A stretch of DNA of 64,000 bases, taken from an uncultured Aquimarina sp. (lineage in GTDB: Bacteria > Bacteroidota > Bacteroidia > Flavobacteriales > Flavobacteriaceae). Below the pieces are notes generated by a model, which worked only from the letters and a program-made list of their open reading frames with translations, ran no database searches and was not told the DNA's origin. Below, one piece after another: positions 27,899 through 36,565 of the stretch; positions within the stretch are counted from its first letter, which is position 1; the number at the start of each line of letters is the position of its first letter. A program made the translations under genes and the position numbers. The stretch covers positions 455,968-519,967 of the forward strand of contig CANMSO010000005.1 in NCBI GenBank assembly GCA_947500545.1, given 5' to 3'.

Positions 27899-29341
27899 TT
27901 ATTGCACTGTCAATGTTTTACAATATTTGATTCCTTCTGGGCAATCTGGAGTTTCGATCATAAGACATATCTCATAGGTACCAGGATTAAACTGGTAGTA
28001 AAAAGGATCACCTGCACCAGAAACACTATCTACAAGTTCTCCATTGATTGACCACTCTAGGGTAACATTTGCCATTCCTTCAAATTCTCTTGGATAGAAA
28101 TAATATGCAGGGTTGTCACCATCTTGTTCTGCCTCAAAAAATAATTCTGGACATACACTTGATCCTTCTACTACAACTGTTTTACAGAATTTCTCACTCT
28201 GCTCTCTTGGACAATTAGAAGTTTCAATTTGAAGACAAATCTCATATTCGCCAGGTCCCCCAGGCACATTTCCAGTTTGATCTAATAAGAAATCATATAT
28301 AAAATAATACTGCCCTGCATCTCCCGCCAACTGTCCATTGATATACCAATAGTAAAGTGCATCCTCTCTCTGAACCTCTGCAATAAATTTATATACTCCT
28401 TCGTGATCTTGTGGTTGGACATCAAATATGGTTTCAGGGCAACCTCCTTCACCAATGGCAATCTCTTTACAATAAATCACTCCCTCAGGACAATCTGCAG
28501 TAAATACTTTTAAACATACTTTATATTCCCCAGGTTCAAATTCATATACCAAAACTCTGTTTCCTTCCTCTTGATCGGTTGCATTTTCAATAAGACGATC
28601 ATTTACGAACCATTGTATCTCACTCACCTCATCGGTACCCTCAATTATAGATTCGAAAACGTAAGTGCCTACTGTTCCCGGTTCCATTTCTTTTGTAAAT
28701 GATACTTCTGGACAAGCGTTGTTTTCTTCTTCAACTTCTATTACCTTGCAATAAGAAGCACCCTCTGGGCAATCTGGAGTTTCAGTTTTGATACATACCT
28801 CGTATCTTCCTGGTTCGTCAAAATTCCAAATCAAGTAGTTATCTTCATCTGGAGCTGAATCTTCTACAAGCTCTCCATTTATGAACCAACCGTAAGACAC
28901 TTCTTCAATTCCTTTAAAATCTGCGATAAACTTGTATTGCATTGGTCTTTCGTACTGTCTTGACTCAAAGAAAAGATCAGGACAAGGATCATTTTCATCA
29001 CGCTCTACTTCTATTTCTGTACAAACCTGGATCGGACATTCATCACTTGCGACTTTTACACAAACTGTGTATGTACCAGGTTCAAATCTATAATCAAAAA
29101 TTTGACTTGCCAAATCATTAAGATTTCCTGTATCAACGTCTTCCCCATCAATAGACCATGTAAACCTTACATCTTCAATACTTTCTAATTGAGCAGCGAA
29201 ACGATATACTGCACTACCTGTCTCATTTTCTACATTGATATTTACTTCTGGGCATGTTTCAAATTCTTCAACGTCATCACAAGAAGTGAATCCTAATACA
29301 ATTGTTAAAATGGATATAAACCAAATGCTAAGTTTTTTCAT
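27899..29341 (-). CDS. Lipoprotein with five cysteine-rich Ig/PKD-like modules
   Basis: 480 aa. Signal peptide with lipobox GFTSC, Cys at 21. The mature protein is five tandem modules of about 90 residues beginning with CP at 30, 120, 210, 301 and 397. Each has a CPxxxF start, a (Y/F)xF strand, a W(F/S)INGELV turn, an PGxYxxCxK strand, a CP(E) turn and a final Cys, so four Cys per module that could form two disulphides. All modules are acidic. It has no enzyme motif. It is divergent from the sigma gene, 158 nt away, and carries the shared ECF element upstream. Role is inferred as a regulon surface protein. Confidence 0.85.
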   Translation of the reverse strand: MKKLSIWFISILTIVLGFTSCDDVEEFETCPEVNINVENETGSAVYRFAAQLESIEDVRFTWSIDGEDVDTGNLNDLASQIFDYRFEPGTYTVCVKVASDECPIQVCTEIEVERDENDPCPDLFFESRQYERPMQYKFIADFKGIEEVSYGWFINGELVEDSAPDEDNYLIWNFDEPGRYEVCIKTETPDCPEGASYCKVIEVEEENNACPEVSFTKEMEPGTVGTYVFESIIEGTDEVSEIQWFVNDRLIENATDQEEGNRVLVYEFEPGEYKVCLKVFTADCPEGVIYCKEIAIGEGGCPETIFDVQPQDHEGVYKFIAEVQREDALYYWYINGQLAGDAGQYYFIYDFLLDQTGNVPGGPGEYEICLQIETSNCPREQSEKFCKTVVVEGSSVCPELFFEAEQDGDNPAYYFYPREFEGMANVTLEWSINGELVDSVSGAGDPFYYQFNPGTYEICLMIETPDCPEGIKYCKTLTVQ

Positions 29342-29402
29342 CGTATATTATTTTTGGGTTATTTACTTTATTCAGAAACTTTTTACAAGCTCTCATAAAT
29401 GA

Positions 29403-29430
29403 AACGCACCAAAAAAAACTTACCCTACCC
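29403..29430 (-). promoter_or_regulatory. Proposed ECF sigma promoter, lipoprotein gene 1
   Basis: Minus strand GGGTAGGGTAA (29430-29420), 13 nt, CGTT (29406-29403). The upstream box is identical over 11 nt to the one before fecR. The start codon lies about 60 nt downstream. Confidence 0.75.
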
Positions 29431-29446
29431 TTACCATTTTTATTTT

Positions 29447-29476
29447 TTGATAGCTTAAAAAAAAAATATAGATTTG
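29447..29476 (+). promoter_or_regulatory. Housekeeping promoter of the ECF sigma gene
   Basis: TTG (29447-29449), 19 nt, TAGATTTG (29469-29476): a perfect Bacteroidota -33/-7 pair. The start codon is 23 nt downstream. No GGTAGGGT element is present in this orientation, so the sigma gene appears to be read by the main sigma factor. Confidence 0.75.
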
Positions 29477-29499
29477 AGGATATATTTTTCATACCCCAA

Positions 29500-30021
29500 A
29501 TGTCTGACAACAAAAACTCTACGTGTAACGAAAAAGTCTTTGATAATTTCTTCAAAAGTCACTCTAAACTTTTGAGGAATTATATCTATTATAAGTTTGG
29601 AGATCTTGATCAAGCAGAAGATATTGTTCAGGACGCATTTATCAAATTATGGAATAATTGCTCTAAAGTAGATCTCGACAAGGCCAAAAGTTACATTTAT
29701 ACAGTAGCTACAAATTTGGGTATAAGTATAGCCCGTCATCAAAAAGTGAAATTTAAATACAAAGATTACATTATACAACGTAAAACAGACGTTAATAATG
29801 AATCACCTGAATTTATTGCACTCGAAAAAGAATACATGCAGAAGTTAAAAAATGCAATAGCAGAGCTACCTGAACGGCAAAGAGAAGTTTTTCTTTTGAG
29901 CAGGATTGACAAGAAAACATACCGGGAAATTGCTGAATTATCAAATGTATCCGTTAAAGCAATAGAGAAATTGATGCACAAAGCGTTATTAACACTTAGA
30001 AAAAAAATAGGAAATATTTAA
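29500..30021 (+). CDS. ECF RNA polymerase sigma factor (FecI-type)
   Basis: 173 aa. Region 2 is at about residues 20-85 (KLLRNYIYYKFGDLDQAEDI then VQDAFIKLWNN), region 4 at about residues 115-165 (ELPERQREVFLLSRIDKKTY then REIAELSNVSVKAIEKLMHK). It lacks regions 1 and 3, as ECF sigmas do. The next gene is a FecR-type anti-sigma factor followed by a TonB-dependent transducer, so it should be held inactive until a signal crosses the outer membrane. I propose that it recognises GGTAGGGT(A/G)A-N13-CGTT, found three times around it. Confidence 0.95.
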   Translation: MSDNKNSTCNEKVFDNFFKSHSKLLRNYIYYKFGDLDQAEDIVQDAFIKLWNNCSKVDLDKAKSYIYTVATNLGISIARHQKVKFKYKDYIIQRKTDVNNESPEFIALEKEYMQKLKNAIAELPERQREVFLLSRIDKKTYREIAELSNVSVKAIEKLMHKALLTLRKKIGNI

Positions 30022-30100
30022 AAAGTAATTAAGAATATAAATATAGAAAAATGTGCGATTTAATATGTTTTTCGAAAAAAAGTAAATTTTTAAACAAAAA

Positions 30101-30128
30101 GGGTAGGGTAATTTGAAAATAGAACGTT
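30101..30128 (+). promoter_or_regulatory. Proposed ECF sigma promoter of the fecR-TonB operon
   Basis: GGGTAGGGTAA (30101-30111), 13 nt, CGTT (30125-30128). The ATG of fecR is 22 nt downstream, fitting a short leader. CGTT is a common core of ECF -10 boxes; together with exact spacing in three copies this supports a real promoter and autoregulation of the anti-sigma/transducer operon. Confidence 0.78.
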
Positions 30129-30150
30129 CACATTATATAGAGCTAAAATC

Positions 30151-31053
30151 ATGTTAGACGATAAAAAAGACGACATATTCTTATCCAGATGGATTAACGG
30201 CGAGCTTTCTGAAAAAGAACTTCGTGAGTTTCAGGCCCATCCCGAGTATGAGCATTATGCAAAAATAATGGCAGGTGCTGATGCCCTGGACTTAAAAGAC
30301 TATGATGGCGAAAAAGAACTAATTAAGTTAAAGTCTAAACGTAATGACAAGAAGCCTGGTTCTGTAATCAAATTGTGGCCATATTTTGCCGCGGCAGCAT
30401 CTATTGCAATTATTTTAGGAATATTCTTATTTAATCCCAATCAATCAATTACTGCTGATTATGGCGAAAAATTAGCGGTCACATTGCCCGATGGCTCTGA
30501 AATGATTTTAAACGCAAAATCCAATGCAATTTTTGATAAAGGAAATTGGGAAAAGAATAGATTGGTTACGTTAGAAGGAGAAGCTTTTTTTAAAGTGAAA
30601 AAAGGAAGTAAATTCACGGTAGCTACCAAGAACGGAGAGGTTTCGGTTCTAGGAACACAGTTTAGTGTGCATTCTCAAAACTCTTTATTTGAAGTTAATT
30701 GTTTTGAGGGTAAAGTAAGCGTTGTTAACAAAGGACATAATGAGATCTTAACAGCAGGAAAAGCATATAGAAACCTAGGAAATACTCCAGAAAACTGGAC
30801 TTTCAATACTTTAGAACCTTCATGGTTATCCAATACAAGTTCATTTAGGAGTATCCCAATACATTATGTATTTAAGGAACTCGAAGAACAATATAATATA
30901 CAGATTGAACAAGAAAATCTGGATCTTGGATATAAATACACCGGGACTTTCCCAAATGATAATATAGACGTTGCGCTTAAAACGGTTTTTAGTACCTTAG
31001 GCATTGATTATAGCCTATCTCAAGATGGTAAGACCGTCGTACTAGAAAAGTAA
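30151..31053 (+). CDS. FecR-family anti-sigma factor
   Basis: 300 aa. A cytoplasmic N-terminal part (residues 1-70, FLSRWINGELSEKELREFQ) for sigma binding is followed by one membrane helix at about 74-95 (IKLWPYFAAAASIAIILGIF), the periplasmic FecR domain (about 98-190, with YGEKLAVTLPDGSEMILNA and GEAFFKVKKGSKFTVATKNG) and a C-terminal DUF4974 domain (about 230-300, YNIQIEQENLDLGYKYTGTF). It passes the signal from the TonB transducer to the sigma factor. It is 4 nt upstream of the transducer. Confidence 0.96.
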   Translation: MLDDKKDDIFLSRWINGELSEKELREFQAHPEYEHYAKIMAGADALDLKDYDGEKELIKLKSKRNDKKPGSVIKLWPYFAAAASIAIILGIFLFNPNQSITADYGEKLAVTLPDGSEMILNAKSNAIFDKGNWEKNRLVTLEGEAFFKVKKGSKFTVATKNGEVSVLGTQFSVHSQNSLFEVNCFEGKVSVVNKGHNEILTAGKAYRNLGNTPENWTFNTLEPSWLSNTSSFRSIPIHYVFKELEEQYNIQIEQENLDLGYKYTGTFPNDNIDVALKTVFSTLGIDYSLSQDGKTVVLEK

Positions 31054-31057
31054 TAGC

Positions 31058-33610
31058 ATGATAAGACTTTTATGTGCATGTATTTTTTTATGGAGCATAT
31101 CTGTTTTTTCTCAAGAAGAAGCAAAAGTCATTGTGTTAGAAAACATTCCATTATCCAAGGCTGTTTCAATAATAGAAAAACAGTACGCTATTAAGTTCTC
31201 ATATATAGACAATGTATTAGATAACAAATCTATCTCTACATCGCTAGATCCAAAACTACCACTAGAAAAATTAATAGAAGAATTACAACAACAAACACTC
31301 CTTAAATTTGAAATCACCGGAAATAATTTTGTAACTATTAGTGCTTTTAATAAGAAAGACAATCTATTTATTTGCGGTTATGTTTTAGATGAGGACCAAA
31401 AACCTCTTGATGATATTCGGGTATTTCTAAAGGCAACCCGAACTAATATTACTACGAATAAAGACGGTTATTTCGAGAGTCCAGACGTACCTTATGGCTC
31501 TGTTGTTCTAATTAGTGCTCCTGGTTTCAGGCAAAGTGTGCTAAATACAGAATCTTTTTTAAGCAAGGAATGCATTAAAATATACCTTATTAATCTTCCT
31601 GAAGAGCAACTAGACGAAGTTCTTATCCAAGAATATTTAGCCAAAGGAATTACACAAAATAAAAAAATAATCAACATCAATCTAAATGATGTTGAAGTGC
31701 TTCCTGGAAGAACAGAACCAGATATTCTGCAAAGCGTGCAACTTACTCCTGGAGTTAATAATCCATACGAAACGGCTTCAGGGTTGTTTGTAAGAGGAAG
31801 CACTCCGCATCAAAATCTTGTCTTATGGAATGGTATAAAAACATATAATCAAGGGCATTTCTTTGGGATGTTATCAGCTTTTAATCCTTATGTCGCAAAA
31901 GAAGTGAACTTTTCCAAAAGCGGAGTAAGTGCCAGATATGGAGATCGCATCGCCGGGGTAATAGATATCAAATCAGAAAATCAGATTGCAGAACGTTTTA
32001 CAGGAGGAGCAGGTTTTAATATGATTAATGCAGATGCCATAATTCACACTCCTATTATCCAAGATAAAGTATCCTTACAGGTTTCAGGAAGAAGGTCATT
32101 TACCGATGTGCTAGAAACATTTACATACAAACAGCTATCAGACCGTGTTTTTCAGAATACTAAAATTGCAGAAACTGTTGTGCTTGATAATGAAGATAAT
32201 GATTTCTTTTATGCCGATTATAATGCCAACCTACTAATCCAGCCTTCAGCATCTCAGAAAATTGAAATCAATTCTATTTATAGTAAGAATGACCTTGATT
32301 TTAGACGAAGTGATGACATTGAATCATTTAGTGACGATCTAGTAACTGAAAATGAAGGGTATAATATCAAATGGAAAAGTTCCTATTCTGATAACATATC
32401 ACTCGATATAAGTGGATATTACGCCAAATATATCCTAAACTATCAGTTTATAACCCGAGATCCGATCGCTATAACAGAAATCGAAAGTAAAAAGAATAGT
32501 GTTCGGGATTATGGAGCTGAGTTAAATTTGAATTATGAATTTTCTACTTATCAAAATTTATCCGCAGGTTATCAGTATTCTAATAATAGTACCAGGTATG
32601 CATTTGTGACCACAACCCCAAGTTATGAACTGATTCTTGATGAAGATGACCAGTTTCTAAATACGCATGCCTTTTATTCTGAATACAAATATGAAAACCC
32701 AAAGAATTTTTACTTTTCAGCAGGGTTAAGATTTAATCATTACTCAGAACTTAACCAATCCTTTATAGAACCCAGAGTTTTTGTTCAAAAATACTTAAAT
32801 AAAAACTGGGAAATTAATACTAGTGCAGAGTATCGAAGTCAGGCAACAAGTCAAATCCAGGAATCTGTTATAAGTGATTTATCTCTTGAAAATCAAGTAT
32901 GGACTCTTGCGAATAATGACCAGTTTCCAATAATTTCGAGTTATCAATTTACCTTAGGCAGTAGTTTTAGAAAAAATAAATGGTACTTGGATGTAGATAG
33001 TTATTATAAGCGAATTGAAGACATTACATCTCTTACCGCAGGGTTTATCAATCCTATAGACAATACATATCATAATGGAGAAAGTAGAATTTTTGGTATT
33101 GATTTTTTTCTAAAAAAGAGATTTAAAAAGTATAAAACCTGGGTAAGCTACTCATATATTAATACGCGTAATAAATTTGAGTCCATTAATAATGACGAAT
33201 TCTTTCCAGGAAACTGGAACATAGAACATACGGTAAAATGGTCACACTTTTATAAATTAAAAAACCTTCAATTTTCTTTAGGGTGGCTATGGCATACAGG
33301 AAAAGCTTTTACTAATGCGTCAGAGGTTGATCAAAATGGTGAAGTTGTTATTTTAGAATTTGACGATATAAATGGTAATAATCTGCCCATATACCATAGA
33401 CTTGATTTTTCTGCCATTTATGATTTTAAGATGAGGCATAATTCAAGGATAAAATATCGCCTTGGGCTTTCTGTACTTAACCTTTATGATAGAAAAAATT
33501 TACTAAACAGAGAATTCAGAACTACAAACTCTCTAAATAATCAACTCATTAATTCTGATATTTTTTCATTGGGTATTACTCCTAATATAAGTTTTAGGGT
33601 ATTTTGGTAA
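31058..33610 (+). CDS. TonB-dependent transducer with STN signalling domain
   Basis: 850 aa outer-membrane protein. After a signal peptide (MIRLLCACIFLWSISVFSQ), an STN domain spans about 25-80 (IPLSKAVSIIEKQYAIKFSY), which is the domain that touches FecR in FecA-type systems. A carboxypeptidase-regulatory beta-sandwich follows (about 104-180, GYVLDEDQKPLDDIRVF), then the plug (about 210-310, GLFVRGSTPHQNLVLWNG), and a 22-strand barrel to the C-terminal aromatic FRVFW. No SusD partner is next to it, so it is more likely a sensor or a small-ligand receptor than a glycan uptake complex. The ligand is not readable. Confidence 0.95.
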   Translation: MIRLLCACIFLWSISVFSQEEAKVIVLENIPLSKAVSIIEKQYAIKFSYIDNVLDNKSISTSLDPKLPLEKLIEELQQQTLLKFEITGNNFVTISAFNKKDNLFICGYVLDEDQKPLDDIRVFLKATRTNITTNKDGYFESPDVPYGSVVLISAPGFRQSVLNTESFLSKECIKIYLINLPEEQLDEVLIQEYLAKGITQNKKIININLNDVEVLPGRTEPDILQSVQLTPGVNNPYETASGLFVRGSTPHQNLVLWNGIKTYNQGHFFGMLSAFNPYVAKEVNFSKSGVSARYGDRIAGVIDIKSENQIAERFTGGAGFNMINADAIIHTPIIQDKVSLQVSGRRSFTDVLETFTYKQLSDRVFQNTKIAETVVLDNEDNDFFYADYNANLLIQPSASQKIEINSIYSKNDLDFRRSDDIESFSDDLVTENEGYNIKWKSSYSDNISLDISGYYAKYILNYQFITRDPIAITEIESKKNSVRDYGAELNLNYEFSTYQNLSAGYQYSNNSTRYAFVTTTPSYELILDEDDQFLNTHAFYSEYKYENPKNFYFSAGLRFNHYSELNQSFIEPRVFVQKYLNKNWEINTSAEYRSQATSQIQESVISDLSLENQVWTLANNDQFPIISSYQFTLGSSFRKNKWYLDVDSYYKRIEDITSLTAGFINPIDNTYHNGESRIFGIDFFLKKRFKKYKTWVSYSYINTRNKFESINNDEFFPGNWNIEHTVKWSHFYKLKNLQFSLGWLWHTGKAFTNASEVDQNGEVVILEFDDINGNNLPIYHRLDFSAIYDFKMRHNSRIKYRLGLSVLNLYDRKNLLNREFRTTNSLNNQLINSDIFSLGITPNISFRVFW

Positions 33611-33695
33611 GCTTAAAACATCTTGTATCTTTTGGTTCAATTTTCGATTATATAGCATTTTCTTGTACCTTCATATCCTACAAATCATAGAACTA

Positions 33696-34805
33696 ATGAA
33701 AAATATTCTTTTTATCAATTTCCTGCTTTTATTTATATGCATAGGAAATGCACAGGAAATACATGATGATTATTCAATTACTGACGAAACATTTATTGAA
33801 TGCACGCCTGTTATTAGTCAAGGAAAATCAGGTACTTGTTGGAGTTTTTCTACAACATCGTATATTGAGTCTGAAATTGCTCGTTTAGGGCACGGCACTC
33901 ATGATTTATCAGAATTGTACCAAGTAAGAAACACGTATACCGATAAAGCAAGAAATTACATCTTAAGACAAGGAAAGGCACAGTTTGGTGAAGGCGCTCT
34001 TTCTCACGATGTAATAAACTCTATTCGTAACTACGGAATTGTTCCCAATGACATGTATACAGGTCTTTCGGGAAGTGAAACGGATCTTCATGATCACAGG
34101 GAATTAATCAAGTTGCTAACTAATATGGTCGACAATGCCGTAACTCACAAAATTCTTTCAGAAAATTGGTGGAAAAGCTATGAAGCCATGCTTGATATCT
34201 ATATTGGAAAAAGGCCTGTGACTTTTGACTATAACAATAAAACATATACTCCAGCTCAGTTTGCAAAAGAACTTGGCATCGAACCCGATAATTACATAAC
34301 CCTTACCTCTTTCACTCATCACCCAATGAACAGTAGTTTTATTTTAGAAATTCCGGATAATTTCTCTAATGGTATGTATCACAATATTTCGTTAGATGAG
34401 CTACAACAAACGGTTGATTATGCATTGAAAGAAGGATACACTATAGCATGGGACGGAGATGTAAGCGAAGTTGGCTTTTCTCAGAAAACTGGTTTAGCAA
34501 TCCTAACAAACAAGAAAGAGAAGAAAGACTTATTTAAGGAATATAACGAGGAAGAAAAAGTAACTCCTGAATCCCGACAAAAAGAATTTGAAAACTACAA
34601 TACCACTGATGATCATTTAATGCATATTGTTGGTAAGGGTACTGATAAAAAAGGAAAAACTTATTATAAAATCAAAAATTCTTGGGGCTCAAAAGGAGTT
34701 CAAAAAGGATATATTTATATGTCTGAAGCCTATTTCCGAATGAAAACTGTAGGTGTGTTACTTCATAAAGATGGTATACCAAAAAGAATAAAAGAAAAGG
34801 TTTGA
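33696..34805 (+). CDS. Exported papain-like cysteine peptidase (C1 / bleomycin hydrolase type)
   Basis: 369 aa. An upstream TTG is not needed: ATG at 33696 starts the signal peptide MKNILFINFLLLFICIGNAQ. The catalytic Cys is in SQGKSGTCWSFSTTSYIESE, the His in DDHLMHIVGKG and the Asn in YKIKNSWGSKG, in the order and spacing of the aminopeptidase C/bleomycin hydrolase branch. It is exported, so would act in the periplasm or outside. It follows the TonB transducer after an 85-nt gap without the ECF element, so co-regulation is not supported. A long hairpin terminator follows. Confidence 0.92.
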   Translation: MKNILFINFLLLFICIGNAQEIHDDYSITDETFIECTPVISQGKSGTCWSFSTTSYIESEIARLGHGTHDLSELYQVRNTYTDKARNYILRQGKAQFGEGALSHDVINSIRNYGIVPNDMYTGLSGSETDLHDHRELIKLLTNMVDNAVTHKILSENWWKSYEAMLDIYIGKRPVTFDYNNKTYTPAQFAKELGIEPDNYITLTSFTHHPMNSSFILEIPDNFSNGMYHNISLDELQQTVDYALKEGYTIAWDGDVSEVGFSQKTGLAILTNKKEKKDLFKEYNEEEKVTPESRQKEFENYNTTDDHLMHIVGKGTDKKGKTYYKIKNSWGSKGVQKGYIYMSEAYFRMKTVGVLLHKDGIPKRIKEKV

Positions 34806-34810
34806 TATAA

Positions 34811-34846
34811 AAACGAAAGCCCGTCTAATTAGACGGGCTTTCGTTT
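34811..34846. terminator. Bidirectional terminator, 36-nt perfect palindrome
   Basis: AAACGAAAGCCCGTCTAA followed at once by its reverse complement; T runs on both strands. It serves the convergent peptidase and ndk genes. Confidence 0.93.
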
Positions 34847-34866
34847 TCTTAAAAAATATTGTCTGT

Positions 34867-35286
34867 TTAGAACTGCTCTCTTCCAGAAAAATGGAAAGCT
34901 CCTTCGATAGCAGCATTCTCATCACTGTCACTACCGTGAACAGCATTTTCACTAATAGAAGTTGCATACTTTTTACGGATTGTTCCTTCTGCAGCTTCTT
35001 CTGGATTAGTTGCTCCAATTAGAGTTCTAAAATCTTCTACTGCATTTTCCTTTTCTAAAATAGCTGCTACAATAGGACCGCTGGTCATATACTCTACTAA
35101 TTCCCCATAAAAAGGACGCTCACTATGTACTTCATAAAATGCTTTCGCATCATTAGTTGTAAGCTGAGTTAATTTAAGCGCTACGATTCTAAATCCTGAA
35201 GCTGTAATTTGTTCAAGGATTGCACCAATATATCCTTTTCTTACCGCATCGGGCTTAAGCATTGTAAAAGTTCTGTTTGTTGCCAT
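34867..35286 (-). CDS. ndk: Nucleoside diphosphate kinase
   Basis: 139 aa, normal length. It transfers the gamma phosphate between nucleoside triphosphates and diphosphates. [19 protein letters not shown] is the N-terminal signature, and the active-site His is in [14 protein letters not shown] near residue 117. It has a good own promoter about 90 nt upstream, so the leader is long. Confidence 0.97.
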   Translation of the reverse strand: MATNRTFTMLKPDAVRKGYIGAILEQITASGFRIVALKLTQLTTNDAKAFYEVHSERPFYGELVEYMTSGPIVAAILEKENAVEDFRTLIGATNPEEAAEGTIRKKYATSISENAVHGSDSDENAAIEGAFHFSGREQF

Positions 35287-35377
35287 AGTATTTTTTTGTT
35301 GATTACTCCTGTCAAAAAAGAAGAGTATTTTAAATTATTTGCCAAGGAATTTATACCTCGATTTCTAAATTTTTGTG

Positions 35378-35407
35378 CAAAAGTATATATAAAAGTGTCA
35401 AAAACAA
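35378..35407 (-). promoter_or_regulatory. Promoter of ndk
   Basis: Minus strand TTG (35407-35405), 19 nt, TACTTTTG (35385-35378), a perfect -33/-7 pair. The predicted leader before the ndk start is about 85 nt; nothing recognisable was seen in it. Confidence 0.7.
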
Positions 35408-35454
35408 GAATTATAATAAGAAAGTATGGCACTTACTATAATTCAACATAAAAA

Positions 35455-36486
35455 TTAATCTTTGGGATATTGTTTGCTAAAATTCTGTAACAATAGATCA
35501 TTCTCACCTCGCATTTGCATAGAAACGGTATATGAATCGAAATCAAATTTTAACATTCCAAAACTTGGAACTGAAATTACGTTTCCTATTCTATATTTAT
35601 TTGACTCTCCTTTATAATCGGTATATGAATGTGTTAATCCGCTTGAAGTAAAATCTATTAATGGATATTTAAGCCCTTGTATATTAGATGTAGAAAATTC
35701 AGAAATATGACGATCTCCACTTAATATAATGGCATTCCTAACCGCTTTACTCACCAAAATTTCTTTGAGTCGTTCTACTTCATGAGGAAAATTACCCCAA
35801 GTCTCAAAACCGTGTTCAGAAGATAAAAACTGAATACTACTTACAATGATTACAAAATCAGAATAATTACTTTCTAATTCTTTTTCTAGCCATTTCCATT
35901 GTACCTCCCCCAATATTGTACCTTCATTATTTTCATAAGGCTCATAACGCCTACCAATTACATTACTTTTCTTTAATGGAGATCTAAAATACCTAGTATC
36001 CAATACAATTACTTTTATACTTCCTTTTTCGATCTCAAATATTTTAGACGTATATACCCCGTCTTGTGATCGTCTTATATCTTCTTTTGGTACTTCAAAA
36101 AAATCCAAAAACAATTGTTGGCTTTCTTCTTTCATCCCCCACTCTGCTCCAGCATCATTTTTGCCGTAATCATGATCATCCCAAGTGGCCATTATTGGAA
36201 TTGATTGTTTCAGTTTTTGATATAGAATATTGGTGTTTTGAGTTTTATAATCCTCTTCAACCTTTGACATATTATCCGAATCTGCATAAATGTTATCCCC
36301 TCCCCATATAAATACATCGGGATTATTATTTAAAATTTCTTTCCAAAAAGGTTGTGGTTTATTCTGATCATTGCAACTTCCAAAAGCAATAACAAAATCA
36401 GCATTGTCTTTCTTGACCTTCTTTTGCCCGAAACACATATTTACAGAGATGATAAATAATAGTATAAAAAGATTCTTGTTTTCCAT
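35455..36486 (-). CDS. PhoD-like metallophosphatase, exported
   Basis: 343 aa. The ATG at 36486 starts a signal peptide (MENKNLFILLFIISVNMCFGQ), better than a TTG three codons earlier. It has PhoD-type metal motifs: FGSCNDQ, WGGDNIYADSD, ATWDDHDYGKNDAG, SGDRHISEF. These resemble the alkaline phosphatase D family of secreted phosphodiesterases. The natural substrate is unknown. It is 168 nt downstream of the ndk region and divergent from nrnA. Confidence 0.92.
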   Translation of the reverse strand: MENKNLFILLFIISVNMCFGQKKVKKDNADFVIAFGSCNDQNKPQPFWKEILNNNPDVFIWGGDNIYADSDNMSKVEEDYKTQNTNILYQKLKQSIPIMATWDDHDYGKNDAGAEWGMKEESQQLFLDFFEVPKEDIRRSQDGVYTSKIFEIEKGSIKVIVLDTRYFRSPLKKSNVIGRRYEPYENNEGTILGEVQWKWLEKELESNYSDFVIIVSSIQFLSSEHGFETWGNFPHEVERLKEILVSKAVRNAIILSGDRHISEFSTSNIQGLKYPLIDFTSSGLTHSYTDYKGESNKYRIGNVISVPSFGMLKFDFDSYTVSMQMRGENDLLLQNFSKQYPKD

Positions 36487-36565
36487 ATCGAGCAAGTAAG
36501 ATAATAAGACAAAATTAGTGGTTCTAATATTACTAAAATATTATTTATTGTATATTCGCTGACCT

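Noticed and set aside
33611..33695. ECF element upstream of the papain-like peptidase
   Set aside because: No GGTAGGGT or CGTT at proper spacing, so inclusion in the sigma regulon is not supported.
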